Below, piece after piece: positions 1 to 13,295 of a DNA stretch of 64,000 nt. Position 1 is the stretch's first letter, and each line of letters opens with the position of its first letter. The notes beneath the pieces were generated by a model. That model saw only the letters and a program-made list of their open reading frames with translations, was not told where the DNA came from and searched no databases. The stretch is from the NCBI GenBank assembly GCA_947561715.1, contig OX387201.1, positions 5,164,001 to 5,228,000 on the forward strand. The letters are read 5' to 3'. This DNA is from Ascidia mentula. Taxonomy: Eukaryota > Chordata > Ascidiacea > Phlebobranchia > Ascidiidae. A program made the position numbers and the translations under genes.

Positions 1-712
1 TTGGAAAATATTTAAAAAAAGCAATAAATGGACAAACACAATATTTAACAACCCAAAGATCGCAACCTGCATATAAATTTTACATAAATTTTCACCTGTT
101 GTTTTGCATATTATACTTTTAAATCCAAAAGCTCACCGCTGCAGGTTCGAAGTTGGTTTCGCGGATGTACGAAACCCGCGAGGACGTGAGTTAAAACAAT
201 AATTGTACCCGAGGCGGTTTGTACGCAAATAAATGGCTGCGCGGCGTAAGAGAATCGGACACCGCTTCCGCGCTTTCGCGAAACTTGGCCGGAAATTTCT
301 CAACGCGCCCCGAGCGACTTCGAGGAACGGATTTACGGACTATTATCTGTTATCTTCCTAAAATAGGTCGCGAAAAAGGAATTAACAGGTTTTTGTAAGT
401 GGCTATAGTGTAATGGCAATGCGTTGTGGCGCTTTGCTTAACACGGCCTAAATGGAACGGACGAAAAATGAGCGTTGCTCGCTAAACCGGGCGTTAGTTG
501 AAGGGGCGATTAGCTTTGGTTGATGACGAAATTTATTCGATCAATTTTACCACAAAAGGTCGAGATATGATTGGGCATTTTTTGTTATTTAGGTAAACTT
601 TTCAAAACTAACCACTACGATTTCAACTCAAAAACAATACAAAGCACGATTGTAGTATTCGGAATTAACAACAAAACAAATACAGATAATGGTTTGAAAG
701 CAATATACTTAC
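1..712. other. Probable last intron of PPOX
   Basis: No coding exon is recognised here. The sequence after the GTAAGT donor at 712 should be intronic for PPOX. It contains a CpG-rich patch at about 130-500 with an AT-rich flank on each side. The missing C-terminal PPOX exon was looked for on the minus strand and not seen. Confidence 0.5.
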
Positions 713-2935
713 TGGTAGGTGGGAATGCATTGCCTGTGTAAGTTTATTTGCAGGTCAGTGGGATCTTTCATAATGTTAAGTTGTTCTGCCATACTCTCTA
801 ATACCGCCTTCTCCAGAGTAGCGAGCGACACTCGATCGGGATCACCAAATAATTCACGAAACCACGAACCACCCATCATACACGTGAGGCGCGTGGAGGG
901 AATCTCCTGTCTGCGGAAGATGGACTTTGTTTGCATTTAACTGTAATTACCAAATGCGATCTTAAAGCATAAAGAAAACATGCGATTGCGTCATGTTCAG
1001 AAAAACAAAATTTTGCATATTATTTCACAGACACTGATTGAAGTATTGGTACCACCACCTACATTAATAGCAAGTAAGCTGTATGTGTAACAAACGTTCT
1101 CTGAACACATCATCTACCTGTCATGCTCTGGAAAGACGCACGAATCGTAAACGATCCCGAGCACCTTCGAATCCTCCACAGATGGCACAAGATGACCGAA
1201 GCCCACCTTCGGAAGGTTGCTTTCTGGTGGCCCCGCGAACTCGACGTTCGCAACAGCTACATCCACCCAACGTATGTGGTTAAGCATTTGTCCGAGTATG
1301 ACTAATGGGAAAGCTTCTTCGCCCGGTCCTTCCTTCGTCCGGCGAAGGATTTTGCTCAAAGCGTGTGATGGGATTGCCGACACCATGTGATCAATGTTTT
1401 CAATTTTTTGCTTTTCGCCATCTGCAAGAAAAATTTTGTAAAACGGTTTGCTATTGCGGGGGTTTCCTTAAACGCTGGTATTTTTAAGGGAATACAAAGA
1501 TTAACAACAAACACCAAATTTGGTTAATATTGGCGATGACTTCCTATGCCTGGCAATAATTACCACAAAGACTTACTTTGTACAGACAGGTCACTTACCA
1601 CCAGACTTTATGTGTAACGTCAGTTTGCCATCACTGTGACAAGATACTTGGTAAACTTCTGTGTTTCGCAAAAATTCCACACCTAGTTCTTCCTTCAAAT
1701 GCGATGCAAACTGTTCTGTAAAATGGGTGAGTCCTTGCTTCATTGTCCATTGGGTCCAACCCTGTTTGTGTGCTCTTTTCACAAATGGATTAGTCATAAG
1801 TGTTTTGTTAAAGGCACTGGAATTTGGAAAACTTGGTCTGCGGGCATTTTTTATCTGCAAACAACAATAAAACCGACAAAACAATGTAACTTATGGATCC
1901 AACATAAACTCTTTGATGTGGAAAAACTGTGTTGAGATGTTATCTGTTTTTACCTGTTTAGGGCCCAAACGAGGCCAAATTTGTGGGAAAGCTGCCTTCA
2001 TGCTAAGTTTTCTTGCATCTGCAGCGAACACTCCACGGGTAAATGGGTCTATCAAGTAATCTGCAACCTCAGGACCAAATCTTGCATTGGCAATTTCATG
2101 CATGGACTCATATGAGGGTGGTATCTAAATTCAAGATGTACTCATAATGCCATTATTATATCTTTTGATTTGCCACCAAAAATCTTATCTTTATAGGACA
2201 AATCAAGACAATACATACTTAAAACATATATACATACCTAGACAAGAGGCACAGTGATACAATATGCTATACTTACTCTTTTGAACAATCCTGGTCCAAT
2301 GAACCTAGCCAGTGGAGCAGAAAATGGGCTTTGTTTTTTAAACGAAGCCAGTAAACTACTTGGTAACTCATGGAGATGCTTCTTGACATAAATTAACCTC
2401 TTTTTTGCAGCTGTGTGGGAAGATGTTACCTATATGCAAAAAAAAAGAAAAATTACATCAGTGGTGCAAACAAAAGTTCACAAATATATTTACTGGCAGA
2501 AGTTCATCTTCCAATCCCAAGTCTGAAATAAGTTGAAGAGAATTGTTTCCAGCAATACCAGCAAAGCGGACGCTTCTCGGGCCAATTTCATTAATAGGTC
2601 CATTGTATTCTGTGGACAAATGAGGCCAGATTTGAACACTACAAACACACACATGTAAATACTGCAGATAAGTAGTTGAAGAGTGTATTTACACAACAAA
2701 AAACATCAATGATCTTAGATACTTTACAAATAAACATATTTAATTAGCAAAAATTAATCCACTCACCAGCTCTGTCAGCAGCCACTACATTTGTCTTCAG
2801 CCATCCTCCAACATTGCTTCCCTTTTCAATGACAACGATTTTGTTTTGCTTCGATGATTCTCTACCCAGTATATGGCTTGCATAGAAAGCAGTTGACAAG
2901 CCACTTATTCCGCCACCACACACTACGAGTTTCAT
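713..2935 (-). CDS. PPOX: Protoporphyrinogen oxidase (3' end outside window)
   Basis: PPOX oxidises protoporphyrinogen IX to protoporphyrin IX with FAD on the mitochondrial inner membrane, the penultimate step of heme synthesis. Seven exons read in phase: 2767-2935, 2494-2609, 2277-2429, 1954-2124, 1599-1854, 1118-1421 and 713-910, giving about 455 residues against 477 in human. The N-terminus has the FAD dinucleotide-binding GGGISGLSTAF, then GPRSVRFAG, the RFGPEVADYLIDPFTRGVFA block and the GFGHLVPSVEDSKVLGIVYD block, all aligned along PPOX. Exon 7 ends after CIPTY at a GTAAGT donor, where human PPOX continues for about 55 residues. That last FAD-contacting segment is not found at 1-712, so the final exon should lie left of the window. 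A splice acceptor TTTAG ends one base before the ATG, suggesting leader trans-splicing. Family assignment is very sure; exon edges are by eye. Confidence 0.93.
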
Positions 2936-3345
2936 TCTAAAACATTTACCCCTTGCCAAACTACTTTAACATCTAATATAATTGTAAATAAAGCACAGTG
3001 GTGAAGTTTTACTGCTTTGTTAGGTGGCTTACTGGTTTACAGATTTTACATTCACGTAGGTCACGTACGAAATATAAGTATAGAAATTCTACATCGATAA
3101 TATTATTAGTAAGCTACCAACGTATGGTCACGTTAACTTACTACTATTGTGTTGTACAAACACTTTTACACCACCAGGGGGGAAGCACCATTCAAGACAC
3201 GGTCCACTAATTACCACGAACTGTTTCCCACATTTTCTTGCAAGAATATAGCATTGTATACTCTTGAGAGTATACTATGATGATAGATTCTTTAAATTAT
3301 GTGAAACTGCACAAACATCTAAACGATCTTGCTTCAAATCATGTA
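2936..3345. other. Gap between PPOX start and telobox gene end
   Basis: Short intergenic stretch that should hold the PPOX promoter and the 3' UTR of the telobox gene. It contains a perfect 9-bp stem inverted repeat at 3256-3275 (GTATACTCT, TG, AGAGTATAC). No coding signal is seen. Confidence 0.5.
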
Positions 3346-6300
3346 TCACCAATGCATACATTTTACAATGCCATCACCAGTTATACGCCGTGTTAAGTAT
3401 TCACTGCAACACACTCGCAACAATTTTGTTGGAAAAAGGTGCTTAGATTGTTTTTGCAACGACTTTCGCAGTACATTTTTGAGCTGAAACATTCTGTTTT
3501 TAATGAAATAGAGTAGACGGTTCTACAAAAAGTTATGCGTGAAGAAATGTAATCTGTATTTCTGAGTAGCGTTCGATAATAATACAAATAAGAACACAGG
3601 TAAACATTGGAACAAAAAATAATCGACTTTCGATGTTGATGAATTGAACATCAATGGAGATATGAGCGGATCGATTCATCAATTCTCCTTGTTTTTCATG
3701 ATTGTCCTTGAAAAAACAGTTGATCTGGTATACACAAAGTTCTGCATGCTGTTCAACAAAGACGATATACCTGTGTTTGTCTTTTAGCATGACGGCAGTG
3801 CGATTGTTGAACTTAAACCTGTCCAGTATCATCGCCCACTGACCATGCCCATATCGATCAATGCCTTTCATGAGGTTGTCGACTTCCCATTTGGCCCACG
3901 CCTGTGAATATTCAACTTTCAACTCAAATAAAGCATACATATTCTATGCAAAAAGAAAACTACAAAATAGGAGTACGAATTATGGAGCTGTTTTAGCGAA
4001 ATACGTTTTCTCAAAGTAAAGTGCGCTTGGACGCGAGTTTTTTTTGATATTGTGAGTTTAATTGCAGAAACTGGTACATGACAGTTTTGTTTGATTTTGG
4101 ATTAAGGAAAATGTAGTTCTTTTGACGCTGATCGAGACGTTTTTCCTTTCATCCCTACTGTTAATTGGGTGTACCGCAATGCTTTGACCGGCCACCAGAG
4201 CCCAATTAACTGTTAAATTCACGAACAAACTCATTTTCAACACGACATTGCTTGTGTTTTCCGACCGACAAGTCACACTTTTACGACAGAACACAAATCT
4301 CACCACTTTCTTGTGTGTTCGCTTCGGAACTTCTTCGATCGTGTCGAACGCTTTGGCCGCTTTCCTCCGTGGAAGGATGGTAGGTTCCAGAACCGGATCG
4401 TCCCACGTCATAACTTCACCTTCGACATCCCATAGTCGCCGTCTCTTTGGCGGGGTAGCCTTTGAATGTCCAACCGAAGCTGCAGCATCGCCTTTATGAA
4501 ATATGGTTTAAGATATTCTTGTCATAAACGTTTGTTCACTGCAACCAATGGCCCAACGGGCACAAAAAGATCATCTTAAAATGTAGTGATCAGTTAAAGA
4601 ACAAATAATTTACTACTGATGCTGTCAGGCACGTTTCATCGCAACATTACGGCTCTTCTGGCAATCATTTTATTACATCAACGTTACCGTTAAAGTTATG
4701 AGAATTAACTGTCTTAGTCATGATGAACAATCGTTGAAAACAGCTGTTTTATTCGAATTCAACACCATATCGGAAGTTGGAGGAAAAACGGGACTATTTC
4801 TGTAATCATGACCTAACCATGTTTTTGAGGACTTTCTCGCTCGTCGGAGGAGCGGGACTGTTTACCCGCGGCTTCATCGGATGAGCCGGCGAGCGACACA
4901 ACTTGGGAGATGTTGATGTTTCGGTCCGACCCTGTAGAATCGACTGTGGCGTCGCGGATTACCGAGTGATCTTCTTTTGGGGCCTCGTCAGCCGTCAGGG
5001 AATGGTCGTCATCTGTTGTGAAGTCGTCGTCTTCAGGTCTTGCGGGCTCTTTGGGCTGTACGATCAGTTGTGTTGTAATAAGATTCTTCCTCGCGATGTG
5101 GACGTTACAAGCAACCGTGAGACGCTATTCCCGAGAGACAGTGGTTCGGCATTACCACACAATAATTTGTTGGCACGCATTTTAACTTAACAAAAGAACT
5201 TTAATGTGTTTTTGATTCCTGTCGCCCAATTATGGTCATAACCTTGCGACAAATTGACACCCAAAATAAGGGACGACAACCCAGGGGTCGGCTCCTTCAC
5301 CATTCTGTTTGCCTCCATAGGAAAGAAAGCTAATTTACGAAAAATATAACAATGCGAAGCAAAAAATTTAACGGTGCGGTTAAACAGTTTTAACGCTGTG
5401 TTAAAATGGTATAGTGACGGATATTTTGATTCGTGTGCATTTAAGGTTCAACATAATCCCCGGCAACTTTAGTTATGCGGATACGAGTTTGTTTCAATTT
5501 AAGACAAAAATTGTCCCACTGGCCCTTTGTAAGCTAAAGGTTGTCGAAATCTGCCCTAAGTTATTGGCAGGTAAACTTTTTCTGGTTTCCCAATGAACAT
5601 ATTCGTACTGCAATGTTGCGCAAAACCTGACTTACCTTTGATCGCGGGGATTTCTTTCTGTTGTGATTCGGATCATCTCCCGCTGAATGTAGAAATATTT
5701 TTACAGAATTTCATGTTCAATTTTGCATTAGGTTTAAATCAATTTACGTTCAGGTATTTCGGTTCTTTCTGTTGTTTCTTCTGGCTGAGTTTCCGTTTCT
5801 GATTGTGTGGTAGGGGAACTGCTGGACTCGCCACTAGTGCAAACAACATATAGTCAAAAACAATGGGATCAGCTTATAAATGTTATTGAACATTTTTCAC
5901 TTTAGTAATGTTCATAGCTTGCAACACAACAGGGTTCCCAACCTTTCCCCCCTGACAGCTTATGAAGACCAAATTTATCCCAGGTTTTCACATGACAATT
6001 TTGCAAAATACAAAAGCAAAGGCAGGTTTGAAAATACGCCCCCGAATGAAGTTGTATCAAACTTAAAAGCACTGCAGCTAAGCAGAAAAATAAAGTAAAA
6101 ATAACTAATGGTTTTGCCAAAACATAACTGTTCAAAAACTACCTGACGTACAGTGAAAAGTTGCTTACAGAATTTACCCCAAAGGGTTAATGTACCCCAG
6201 GTTGGGAACTATTGCTGTAAAAAAAACTTGCTTACAAACAGTAACTTACAGGGTGTCTGGTTTCTTCGTAAAATCTATAAAAAATATATTTATTATTTGA

Positions 6301-8748
6301 TTAGAAATGTCACCACAAACGTCATATTTGGTGTTAGAAGTTTTGAATGTTGTCCACCAGATTAAAATGCATTCACAAACCTTCATCAGCTGTTGCAGAT
6401 GGAGTTTTTTCAGATGGGGCTTGCTTGTTAGGTTTTGTTCGCCTGAATTACATTTTAAAATAATTAAACCACCGGAAAGGGCAAAGAAATAAACAAAATT
6501 GTACCTTGGTAGAAAAATGGTGGGTATGCTTTTATCTAAAAAAAAAAATTAACGCACAAGTTAGTTACCACTCTGATGAAGTATGATTTTTTTTCTTTAA
6601 ATTTGCTAAGGTAATAAATACTTGATTTATGGACTGGTTAAGTATCAATCAGCCTAAATGCTTCATCAAAGGGTGATATGACACAAAGCATTGTCCTGCA
6701 TGCAACCCAACACATTTATCTTTCATTGCTACATTAAACAACCACACATACCACGTTTTAACTTTTCAGCTTCTTTAAATTGCTCAAGGGCAGTTTTGTG
6801 TGGTTCTTCAAGAACGTAGCCTTTGTCATCTTCTTCGACAATCTGCAACTTTGCCAAAGTTCTCCATCTGAGTTTCAAAAATTTAAGTTGAAACCCGACT
6901 GGTTTTGAAATAAAAGCACTTAGTTTAGGCTTTCACAACAAATGCTATTAATTTTTTGAAATATATACAATCTCAAACAGTGAGTTGGCAGTCGCATTGA
7001 ATTTGAAACAAAACCATATGATGGTGTCACCTGTCTTTTAGATGACAAGCAGTCCGATAACTGGGAAAATCATAGTTTTTTAGTATAGCAGTCCAACACC
7101 CCACTCCAAACACCTCAACTCCATGTATGAGTCGTACATCTGAAGCTAAGGAAAATGCCTGGAAATAATTTTACCTTGTAATATTTAAAAATGTTCTACT
7201 TAACAGTGCAAATCGTATTATACCCTGCGCCGTGTTTTGTGCAAAGCAACAGGAGAGGTTCTCGAAGTACTCCCCTTCGGCTCACTGCGTTACAACAATG
7301 TTATCAGCACCATATATGTCGTATATTAAAAGTATTGTTTAGTAATAATTATAAGTAGATTCCAAGAATGAAGTTTAAGAGACTGTTTGTTGAACAAACA
7401 TCAAAATATAATTACATACTGTTATTATATAAGTTAAAAAAGAGAAAGGTTTGCAATTGCACGAAAGAAAAATTTGCTCACCCAACAACTTTTTCAGTAG
7501 TGCATGGAACACTTTCAATATCAGAAGAATTGTTGTCGGCCTCTGAAATTGAATCCTCTACAGGTGCTGTTTCGGGCTCAACACTTTCTTCAACCACCGG
7601 TGCACAAACAGACAGTTCTTTCTCATAACTTATGACAGGGGGACACTCTGTGTCTGCTGAAGAGAGGCCAAGTGAAGAACTGATGCTGCTTGATAAATTA
7701 CCATTTTCCTCTTCAGAGCTGTAGTTGCTACTGGATGTGGTGGTAGAAGAAAAAGTCACATCTGGAAAAAGAAAAAAGATATGCAAAAAATGTACTAAGT
7801 AAAGATATTAGTAACCAACCTGTTGTGCTGGATGCTCGGTCAGCAGAAGTTTTGCGCTCTTTGATGCGGATAAATTGATCATGCAACTGTTAGAAACAAT
7901 ATATATACTAAAAAGTTTAAATTCATCGTTTAATTTATGTTTTTAAATGTTGATGTGTTTTGAGCGTCCATATCAATTGAAATTGTCCAGTTTGATTGGA
8001 ATTCAAGACAATGTACCTTAACCAAAAATGGCAAATGTTGGACTTGCTCATGATTTCGAACAAACTTTTCAGTGCTTGAGAAGAATTGTGAAACAAGAGA
8101 GACAACAATTTGGTCCCAGCTTGACAGAAGAGAGAGCTTTTGCAGAATATCCTGGGACTTCTATAAATGAGTGCACAAAGAACTTACATTATCCACACTT
8201 CAATTTAAAAGTTTTGTTAAAATGATAAATATTCCACCTGATAATACTCTTGATTTGCTGAACTTTCTATTGCCAGATCTTTTATTGCTTGTATCACAGC
8301 CTTAATGTCATGGGAAAGCTGTTTAAGTTGGCATAAATTTTGCATAATAGCTGCATAAAGAATGCATTAACATCAACTTACAAACACACCGCTTTAGTAC
8401 AGAGTTTTTATCAGAAAAACTCACCACCCTGATTTAGTTCATGTGTCAAAAGTTTCAAACAATAAAGGTAACCTTTGATGCATGTGTTTACACCATTTAT
8501 GGATGAAATTTTTACTGGGATATCTGCAAAAGCAGGTAGAAGGGTAAATGTATAATACCTAATTTGCAAGTACTTGATAACATATCATTAGTATACTTTG
8601 TGCACATACCTGAGAACTCTTCAAAATCCAAAAGTTCTTCATGCAGAAGGTACTCTTGGTCCCATGACCGTATGGATTCCACTGGAGTTTTACCAGCACG
8701 GTTTGGTTCAACACCACTGTCAGAAGTGGAAGTCATATCAAATGCCAT
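3346..8748 (-). CDS. Telomeric repeat-binding factor-like protein (C-terminal telobox Myb)
   Basis: Fourteen exons splice in phase: 8610-8748, 8425-8523, 8238-8350, 8017-8160, 7820-7886, 7482-7761, 6752-6867, 6505-6535, 6381-6442, 5748-5833, 5636-5682, 4818-5089, 4304-4491 and 3771-3901. A tentative last exon is 3346-3493, giving about 640 residues. Exon 14 carries a single Myb repeat with GIDRYGHGQWAMILDRFKF then NNRTAVMLKDKHR, matching the telobox Myb of vertebrate TERF1/TERF2, which binds double-stranded TTAGGG. The N-terminal 160 residues are mostly helical and could hold a dimerisation domain, but I cannot align them to TRFH. The middle is Ser/Glu/Asp-rich and disordered, with basic NLS-like patches (KRRR, QKRKLSQKK). 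The usual KDRWR at the third helix reads KDKHR here. An acceptor lies five bases before the ATG. The Myb identity is firm; exons 8-11 and the terminal exon are the weakest parts. Confidence 0.75.
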
Positions 8749-9146
8749 GTAGACTAAAACACAGTTTATGTGTTCTAGTATGCTAGGACATGACAGCTAT
8801 ACAGTATACAATTATTCTACGTTACGATAGCAATTACTAAAGTTATGTAGACTAATGTTTAAAGCATGCAATGCAAAATAACTCGAGCCGTGCACAATTG
8901 TAAACAAACAAGATGGTAAAACAAATACTTAAATTTCCCGCTCAAGTGAAGTTTTGGTTACAAGCAAATCAAACCCAGGATTAATAAATTCGTTTGTGTT
9001 ACCATGGTCATATTACAGTTTTATATTACGACTATGCTACATTTATGAGAAAAACGTTTCGAAAAAATAATGCTAAAAATAAATTATCTGCAATAAAAAA
9101 CGACTCGTTGTGAATGTGATGGGTAGTGATTTTGATTGACAGCTTG
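8749..9146. promoter_or_regulatory. Shared head-to-head promoter region
   Basis: The telobox gene (minus) and the XKR gene (plus) start only about 400 bp apart, so this AT-rich stretch must hold both promoters. No TATA box or motif stands out to me. The minus-strand side ends with a splice acceptor (AG at 8754-8755) five bases before the telobox-gene ATG. Confidence 0.5.
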
Positions 9147-12100
9147 ATGAAAACTTTGAAGATGGCGCCACGTTCAAACCGGTTAGAAAGTATGGCACCT
9201 GGAAAGCACGTAAACAGGCTAGATCGAGATGATCTACATCAGTCCGAAATGATGTTTTCATCCATCCGACATGAAAGGGCCCATAAGCAAGTCCCTGTAT
9301 ATTGTTTTACGTTATTGGACATGTTTGTTGTTCTTGTGTCGATGGGAACATACCTCGCTGATATTGTCACAGGTGAAGGCATTAAAACTTTTGTGAATGA
9401 CGTAAGATCTTTAAACTTCAATCGACAAAGAAATCCTTTTTTAAGATATTTTGGTCATGCTCGTTTACTGGAAAATTGATGAACCCAGTTGGGCAGGTTT
9501 GACCCTGACGTTCCTCATTGTTCCAGCAGTGGTTATGCAGGTAAGAACAAAATGTATTATTGTCACTTGAAAGTAGTTCTTCCCATAAGTTGTACTGCTC
9601 AATGTAAAAAGTGCATGCGCGCTCTTGGAAAGATTTAGTCCTGCACACAGCGCACCCAAGGTCTCATCGGGAACTGCCATCTTCTGCAGACTGGGCAATT
9701 TTGACAGTTTTCTTGAGGTTTACAGTCCTTTTAATATGCATTCCCTATTGCAAATAAACTAACACTGCATGTGATATAATTTTGTCATTTTCTGTTTCGC
9801 AGGTATTTAGTACTCGGTGGTACCTGGCAGATGGGCATAGAATGTCCATAGGAATGTTCTTAACACACTTATTAATGATGGGTCCGATGAGGAGATATGT
9901 CAATGTGCTGATTCATGGTTGCCGGGCGCGGAGAACCAAAAGAATTGAAGATTATCAGGTAACTTATATTGGTGTTAAATTTATGACAAAACTAATGTAC
10001 TTTTGTGGATACTATGTAACACTTTTTATGCAGTTGATGTATTCGGAACTGAGTGATGTGAGTATGCTTCGACTATTTGAATGCTTTCTTGAATCAGCTC
10101 CCCAACTAATTCTACAACTTTACATCATGATTCGGGTAGAAGAGGGAGATCACATTTTAACAGGTTATTACATTTGTACTTTTTTAAGAACCTTGTGTTC
10201 TAAAAATATTTTTTTGTAAATTTGTTATTTCAGGAATCTCTGCCTGTTTCAGTTTGATGTCTTTAGCTTGGGCAATTGTTGCATATAACAAAGCACTTCG
10301 TGCAGCTGCGAGCAAACGGAACAAATTTTCTTGGTCCGGAATGTTCCTGCAGACTGTTTGGCGAGTTGGCATGGTGGCTGGCAGGGTAATTGCTATTGTG
10401 CTTTTTGCAACTGTCTTTCAGGAATGGACACTGCTTATTTTGGGTATGTTTAGGTTGAGTAAAATATTCAAATTTTGAAAAGTAATTTTTGTAAAATTTG
10501 TTGTTTTATTAAATAACAAATAAATGGAAACAACTATTTATATAAATTATAATACAATAATGTACAAGCTTTAACAAAATAGACATTAATAGCCCCATTC
10601 TGGCATTGTGTCAACACCTTTTTCTTAGGTGTCCATTGGCTGGTCATGACTGGTTGGGTTGTATTTCAAGACACTGATTTCTGTAATAGTTGGTGGGAAG
10701 AGCGCTTGTTCAATGCTGTAATTGGCTTTATTTACATATTTTGCTTTTTCAATATGAAAGAAGGAAAGTCCAGATTCAGAGCTGTGTTTTACTACACTGT
10801 AAGTATGAAATTTACACAAATTTTGAAACTAAATGTTTTTACATAAAGTAAAGGAATGTTGGGTTAAGGTTTATTGCTTGCCTGCTTGGTGCCTTTTCTA
10901 GTTTGCTTGCTGATAATGAGGTCATTTAACTGTGTGTAACACAGGTGGTTTTAACTGAAAACTCAGTTATGATATTACTGTGGTGGCCACAGAGAACAGA
11001 AGGAATGTGGTACAATATTCCTGCACTTTTTGCTGTTTGGGGCGGGTTTCTCTTAGGTAAGCATTGCTCTCTTGTCTTGATCATTATGTTTTGTTTCTTC
11101 AAGTTACCAAGGTTAATGTTTTTTTAGGAATCGCATCCATGTTGCTATACTACAAGTACTTTCACCCAGCAAGTCAACAGCGCTGCCATTGTTGCTTGGC
11201 ATGGCACAGAGCTGAATTCATGTGTCAGTCTGCATTGTGCTGCTTTCAAGGACACCACAACATGAACATGAAAACAACACCCTATCGCAAAAGCCACAAC
11301 TCGTCAGGCAGTAATGCATTCGAAACCACAGAGTCTTCTGAAGAGGAGTTGGATTACAGAGATTTCACTGATCTTCGCTGTAGCTATGAAACACCTACAA
11401 CGATTGATCCAATCACCATTCCCCTGAAAACAGCAACATGCAACAAACACAAGCTCAATCCACATCACAGGCATTTGTTTTCACGAAGCTCCGCTCCAAA
11501 GCAATGTGGCATGGCTGTAGCAGTTGTGGGAAATGCACAAAGTGGATACAAGGTTCAGTCTTTCAAGCCTGAGCAAAAACAATTGGTAAAAATGGGGACA
11601 CTTAATCGAGTGGTTATGCCCCGACCAAGAGCTACCTCCACTCCCGGAGATGATTTGAACCTAAAGCACTCTCATAGGGGAGATGCAGGCATTCCTGAGT
11701 GCCCAGAACCTACCAATAGCAGTGATTCCTCATCTGTGCTTGAAGAAGGAAATGACATGTTTGATGTGGTTGATACACCCAGAACCAAACTTACAAAACT
11801 GTGTCCTACGCCAAAGACACACAAACCTGGGTCTCCCAGCACTTTGGTGCGAAATTGGGTGAAAGAAAACCAAAACATGTATGTGGAGGGAAGGGGCTGC
11901 TTTTCATCATCTTTTAAAGAAGATGTAACTCCAGTTTGTCGGGATAAGCCAGAATGCAGAGTAACCATTGACCAACCTTCAAGTTCAGAACAAAAGGTGG
12001 AAGCAAAACCCAGAAAGAATCCACTTAGAATGAAGTCTTTCAGCAAGAAAGCTAGGATAAAAGGCAACAGAAAGCACAGACGTAATCGTAGCATGCGTGA

Positions 12101-12860
12101 ATCATTTAGGGAGGCCTTCGGATTTCATGTCATTGATCTTGATGCTGTTTCACTAAATCACGATTGGAAGGAAAGCGACACTCTTGGAATGCCGAGTGAA
12201 GCCAAACCAAAACGTAAGGCAAGACCACAGAAGAAACCACAAAACTGCAACGCTATCAAAAGTCGCAGAGATGAGCCACCTGTTCTTGTGGTCCCAGCTC
12301 TGAAAAAAGATCTTAGTAGTAAAAAAACAATAGCAACTGGATTAAATGAGGACAAAATTCCTTATTATGATGAAACCGTGGGCAGTGATGGATGTGATGA
12401 CACAGGATTTGTTACTGCAGTTCAACATTCAGTATACGACAATGAAAAGAATGATACGGAGTACGAACCCACACAAGAAGACAGAAAAGAAATATCTGTT
12501 ACAGCTGCAGGTGAAATTGAATCAAATCAAAAAGAAAACATTTATGAGCCAACTTTCTCCATGGATCGAGTGGAGTATTTGCGGAAATTTGGCAAAACCG
12601 CACTTGATATCAACGCAAAAGATTCCCCTGCGAGAAAAAAATTGGCCTTCAAGCCAGGTTTCAATGCTATGAAGACACAAGACCAAAGCACTGACAAAAA
12701 TGGTGCCAAAATGAATCGAAGCGTTGAACCACTCGGAAAAAGCATGGAAGGTGTGCTGGACAGTGGTGACAATTACAGAATTAGCCTCAAAGAAACTCAC
12801 AGAAATTCATCTCAACGCAAACCTCTCACTGCAATTGGTAACAAAAGAAACATAAGGTGA
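9147..12860 (+). CDS. XK-related protein, XKR4/6/7 type
   Basis: Eight exons join in phase: 9147-9372, 9446-9540, 9803-9958, 10034-10163, 10234-10443, 10629-10798, 10945-11056 and 11128-12860 (943 residues; an in-frame ATG at 9162 gives 938). XKR proteins are multi-pass plasma-membrane proteins, several of which scramble phospholipids after caspase cleavage. The family signature LFECFLESAPQLILQLY is present, with hydrophobic segments such as GLTLTFLIVPAVVMQ, VIAIVLFATVF and GFIYIFCFFN, and a WWPQRTEGMWYNIPALFAVW block near the end of the membrane core. Exon 8 adds a CHCCLAWH Cys cluster and a tail of more than 550 residues rich in Ser, Lys and Pro. That is far longer than in most relatives, and all of it lies in one exon. 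Which human paralogue it matches best cannot be decided here. Confidence 0.85.
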
Positions 12861-13295
12861 ATGAAAGGATACTTACAAGGTTGAAGTTGCGTAATTTTGT
12901 TCGACATATTTGCCATGTACTATTTTCCAAGTGTTGCTTTTTTAGAATCAGCAATTGCTTTTATCTGTGTTTTTTTACTTCTACCTTCAAATGCTTTGTC
13001 AAAATCATGCTTTTATTTGTTTTCTAATTGTGCGCGAGTGTAAATAGTCCTGTTTCTTACCTAAAACCCAAAACCATCACAGTATTTTAACCATGGTTGG
13101 GTATTTCAACGGAGGTGCATGTGGTACTGCAATTGTTTTTTAATTTGGAAATCACAATATTATACTTGTACATTGATCATGTTTGCTTGTACGGTGCGTT
13201 TGCTTATTTCATATATTTAATTCCATTTCCTTGCACTGCGATTTTCAATACACTTTTTATGCTTTGCAGTTGGTCGTTGTATATAGGTTGAAAGC
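12861..13295. other. XKR 3' UTR / intergenic
   Basis: AT-rich non-coding stretch after the XKR stop, leading into the tandem duplication. Nothing else is recognised. Confidence 0.5.

Noticed and set aside
3256-3275. Perfect 20-bp palindrome-like repeat as a regulatory site
   Set aside because: Single occurrence with short AT-rich stem; kept only as a note in the intergenic entry.
6752-6867. WRTLAKL in a telobox-gene exon looks like the end of a TRF Myb (WRTMKKL)
   Set aside because: It lies upstream of the Myb exon in transcript order and is flanked by unrelated acidic sequence; taken as coincidence.
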